Assembly: GCF_003479425.1 (NCBI RefSeq)
Contig: NZ_QUHC01000002.1
Coordinates: 62,001-126,000, forward strand
From: Odoribacter sp. AF15-53
GTDB lineage: Bacteria > Bacteroidota > Bacteroidia > Bacteroidales > Marinifilaceae
Length of the DNA: 64,000 nucleotides
Reading direction: 5' to 3'
The position numbers and the translations under genes were made by a program. Positions 62,929 through 64,000 of the stretch are shown here, one piece after another. Below the pieces are notes generated by a model. It searched no databases, was not told the origin of the DNA, and saw only the letters and a list, made by a program, of their open reading frames with translations. The stretch's first letter is position 1. The number at the start of each line of letters is the position of its first letter.

Positions 62929-64000
62929 TTAAAAGACAACATTTAAAGACATTGATACCTGTCGGGAGAAGGGATAATCAATACCTCTCTCCATTTTTAT
63001 GGTTGAAAAACGACAAATATCCTCCATGTACAAACCGAGTGTTGCTGAAGTAATCCCAATTCGTTTCATCCAATCGAACTTCTTCCTTTCAAAACGATAA
63101 GATAAATTCACCGTGGAGAAATAAAATTCATTATCATCCATCACGAAACGAGAACTCTCCTTCGTATCCGTTTTAGAAACATTACCGTCGATAGCTTTAA
63201 AGAACACATGATCTCCCGCCTCCTGCCAACGACTATACAAGGCCCTCCTATCCGCATTCTTACGTAGATTCGCATTTTCAACCTTATTAATCAAAGTTTT
63301 ATTAAACGTTTGGCCTCCCCAATGATATTGCCCGGCAAGCGTTAAACTCAAACCTTTGTACGTGAATGTCGTTGAAACTGAACCTTGAAATTTCGGTTCC
63401 GAATCTCCAAAAGGAATCTGATCGGCCGCATTGTAATTACTAGTCAATTTCCCGTCACGAGTCATAAACACTTCCCGACCGGTTGCCGGATCAATCCCCT
63501 CGGAACGAACCACCCAAATCGTGGTTTGCGAATAACCATTTTCATAACGAGGCAACGGGAATTTCTCACGCTTGCCCTCCAAATCATACGGATTCTCAAA
63601 TGCCATTGCCCGATTCATCTGTTTTTCATTCAACACTTTTAAAGCATTAGATATCTCCTCGATCCGAGATTTATTATGCGACCCGGTAAAAATCACCTGC
63701 CAATAAGCTTGATTAGCAGGATTACTATATGGCATCAAACGTAATGTTATCTCGTACCCTTTATTGGATATCTCTCCCAAGTTCTCCTTCATCGTGGCGA
63801 AGCCGACGGAAGGGGCCATCGTGTAATCCAACAACGTGTTTTTCGTGTACTTCTCGTAATACTCAAGTTTAGCACTCAATATATTACGAAACATAGTAAA
63901 ATCTAATGACACGTTATAATTCTGTGTTTGCTGCCATTTCAAATCAGGATTTCCCAACCCGTATATTTCTGTCCCGACCACATCCGAACTCTTATAAGTT
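62929..64000 (-). CDS. SusC/RagA TonB-dependent transporter, C-terminal part (locus 4, cut by window edge)
   Basis: The frame is open to the last base (upstream residues read TYKSSDVVGTEIYG), so only the last about 357 residues of a barrel are present. They match the final strands of the locus-1 SusC: YGLGNPDLKWQQTQNYNVSL, LDYTMAPSVGFATMKENLGE, GRQVSMSLNV-type end (SRQVSMSLNVVF). FKAIDGNVSKTDTKESSRFV corresponds to the last extracellular loop. STN and plug domains would lie beyond 64,000, as would any sigma and FecR genes. Twelve bp separate its stop from the SusD start. Confidence 0.92.
   Translation of the reverse strand, partial: TYKSSDVVGTEIYGLGNPDLKWQQTQNYNVSLDFTMFRNILSAKLEYYEKYTKNTLLDYTMAPSVGFATMKENLGEISNKGYEITLRLMPYSNPANQAYWQVIFTGSHNKSRIEEISNALKVLNEKQMNRAMAFENPYDLEGKREKFPLPRYENGYSQTTIWVVRSEGIDPATGREVFMTRDGKLTSNYNAADQIPFGDSEPKFQGSVSTTFTYKGLSLTLAGQYHWGGQTFNKTLINKVENANLRKNADRRALYSRWQEAGDHVFFKAIDGNVSKTDTKESSRFVMDDNEFYFSTVNLSYRFERKKFDWMKRIGITSATLGLYMEDICRFSTIKMERGIDYPFSRQVSMSLNVVF

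Noticed and set aside
1..64000. tRNA, rRNA, CRISPR arrays, transposases, integrases or phage genes
   Set aside because: None found by reading. The only repeat arrays are short-period AT-rich units without spacer structure, and no mobile-element protein motifs were seen.

Overview
The window looks like a chromosomal segment from a gut-type Bacteroidales bacterium. An Odoribacteraceae/Butyricimonas-like member is my guess from gene style, not something proven here. The evidence is four SusC/SusD outer-membrane uptake loci, three ECF-sigma/FecR pairs, a complete Bat (aerotolerance) operon, DUF4843 and PKD-like lipoproteins, and promoters of the Bacteroidota type (TTG, 19-20 nt, TAnnTTTG). No rRNA, tRNA, CRISPR array, phage gene or transposase gene was seen.

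Region 1 (1-20.4 kb) is mostly housekeeping. It holds the 3' end of a cation:proton antiporter; dnaX, split by a -1 shift at an A10 run; and an actin-like ATPase translationally coupled to a bactofilin. Next comes the operon moxR-DUF58-BatD-like protein-batA-batB-batC-batD-batE, then priA, pfkA, ispH and cmk. Last is a secreted helical protein resembling the C-terminal half of a thioredoxin-family protein. Gaps between these genes carry AT-rich repeats with a 7-bp period, which are not seen in the SusCD half.

Region 2 (20.4-21.8 kb) is a scar. Two truncated genes (a DUF6266-like tail on the minus strand and a frameshifted DUF748 tail on the plus strand) meet at one breakpoint near 20,840. A MITE-like inverted-repeat element follows.

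Region 3 (21.8-64 kb) is a nearly continuous array of nutrient-uptake loci, almost all on the minus strand. Locus 1 (31.95-21.8 kb) is sigma, FecR, SusC with an STN domain, SusD, DUF4843, PKD-like lipoprotein and a second lipoprotein. Locus 2 (48.9-32.06 kb) has the same core. It also has a plus-strand alpha/beta hydrolase between sigma and fecR, and it runs on into two tandem ABC modules, each an ATPase plus a GldF-GldG-like fusion. Locus 3 (58.8-49.6 kb) is sigma, FecR, SusC, SusD, a lipoprotein resembling a zinc-peptidase without its HExxH motif, and a thioredoxin-like protein. Locus 4 (64.0-59.06 kb) is SusC (cut by the window edge), SusD, DUF4843 and PKD-like lipoprotein, and is paralogous to locus 1. 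In each complete locus the SusC plug/STN region would signal through FecR to the ECF sigma factor. A hairpin lies directly after every fecR stop codon, before susC.

Most notable: (a) the actin-like ATPase appears circularly permuted, with its phosphate-1 motif at the C-terminus; (b) dnaX has an A10G slippery run followed by an 11-bp stem; (c) SusCD locus 2 is contiguous with a duplicated GldAFG-like ABC system.
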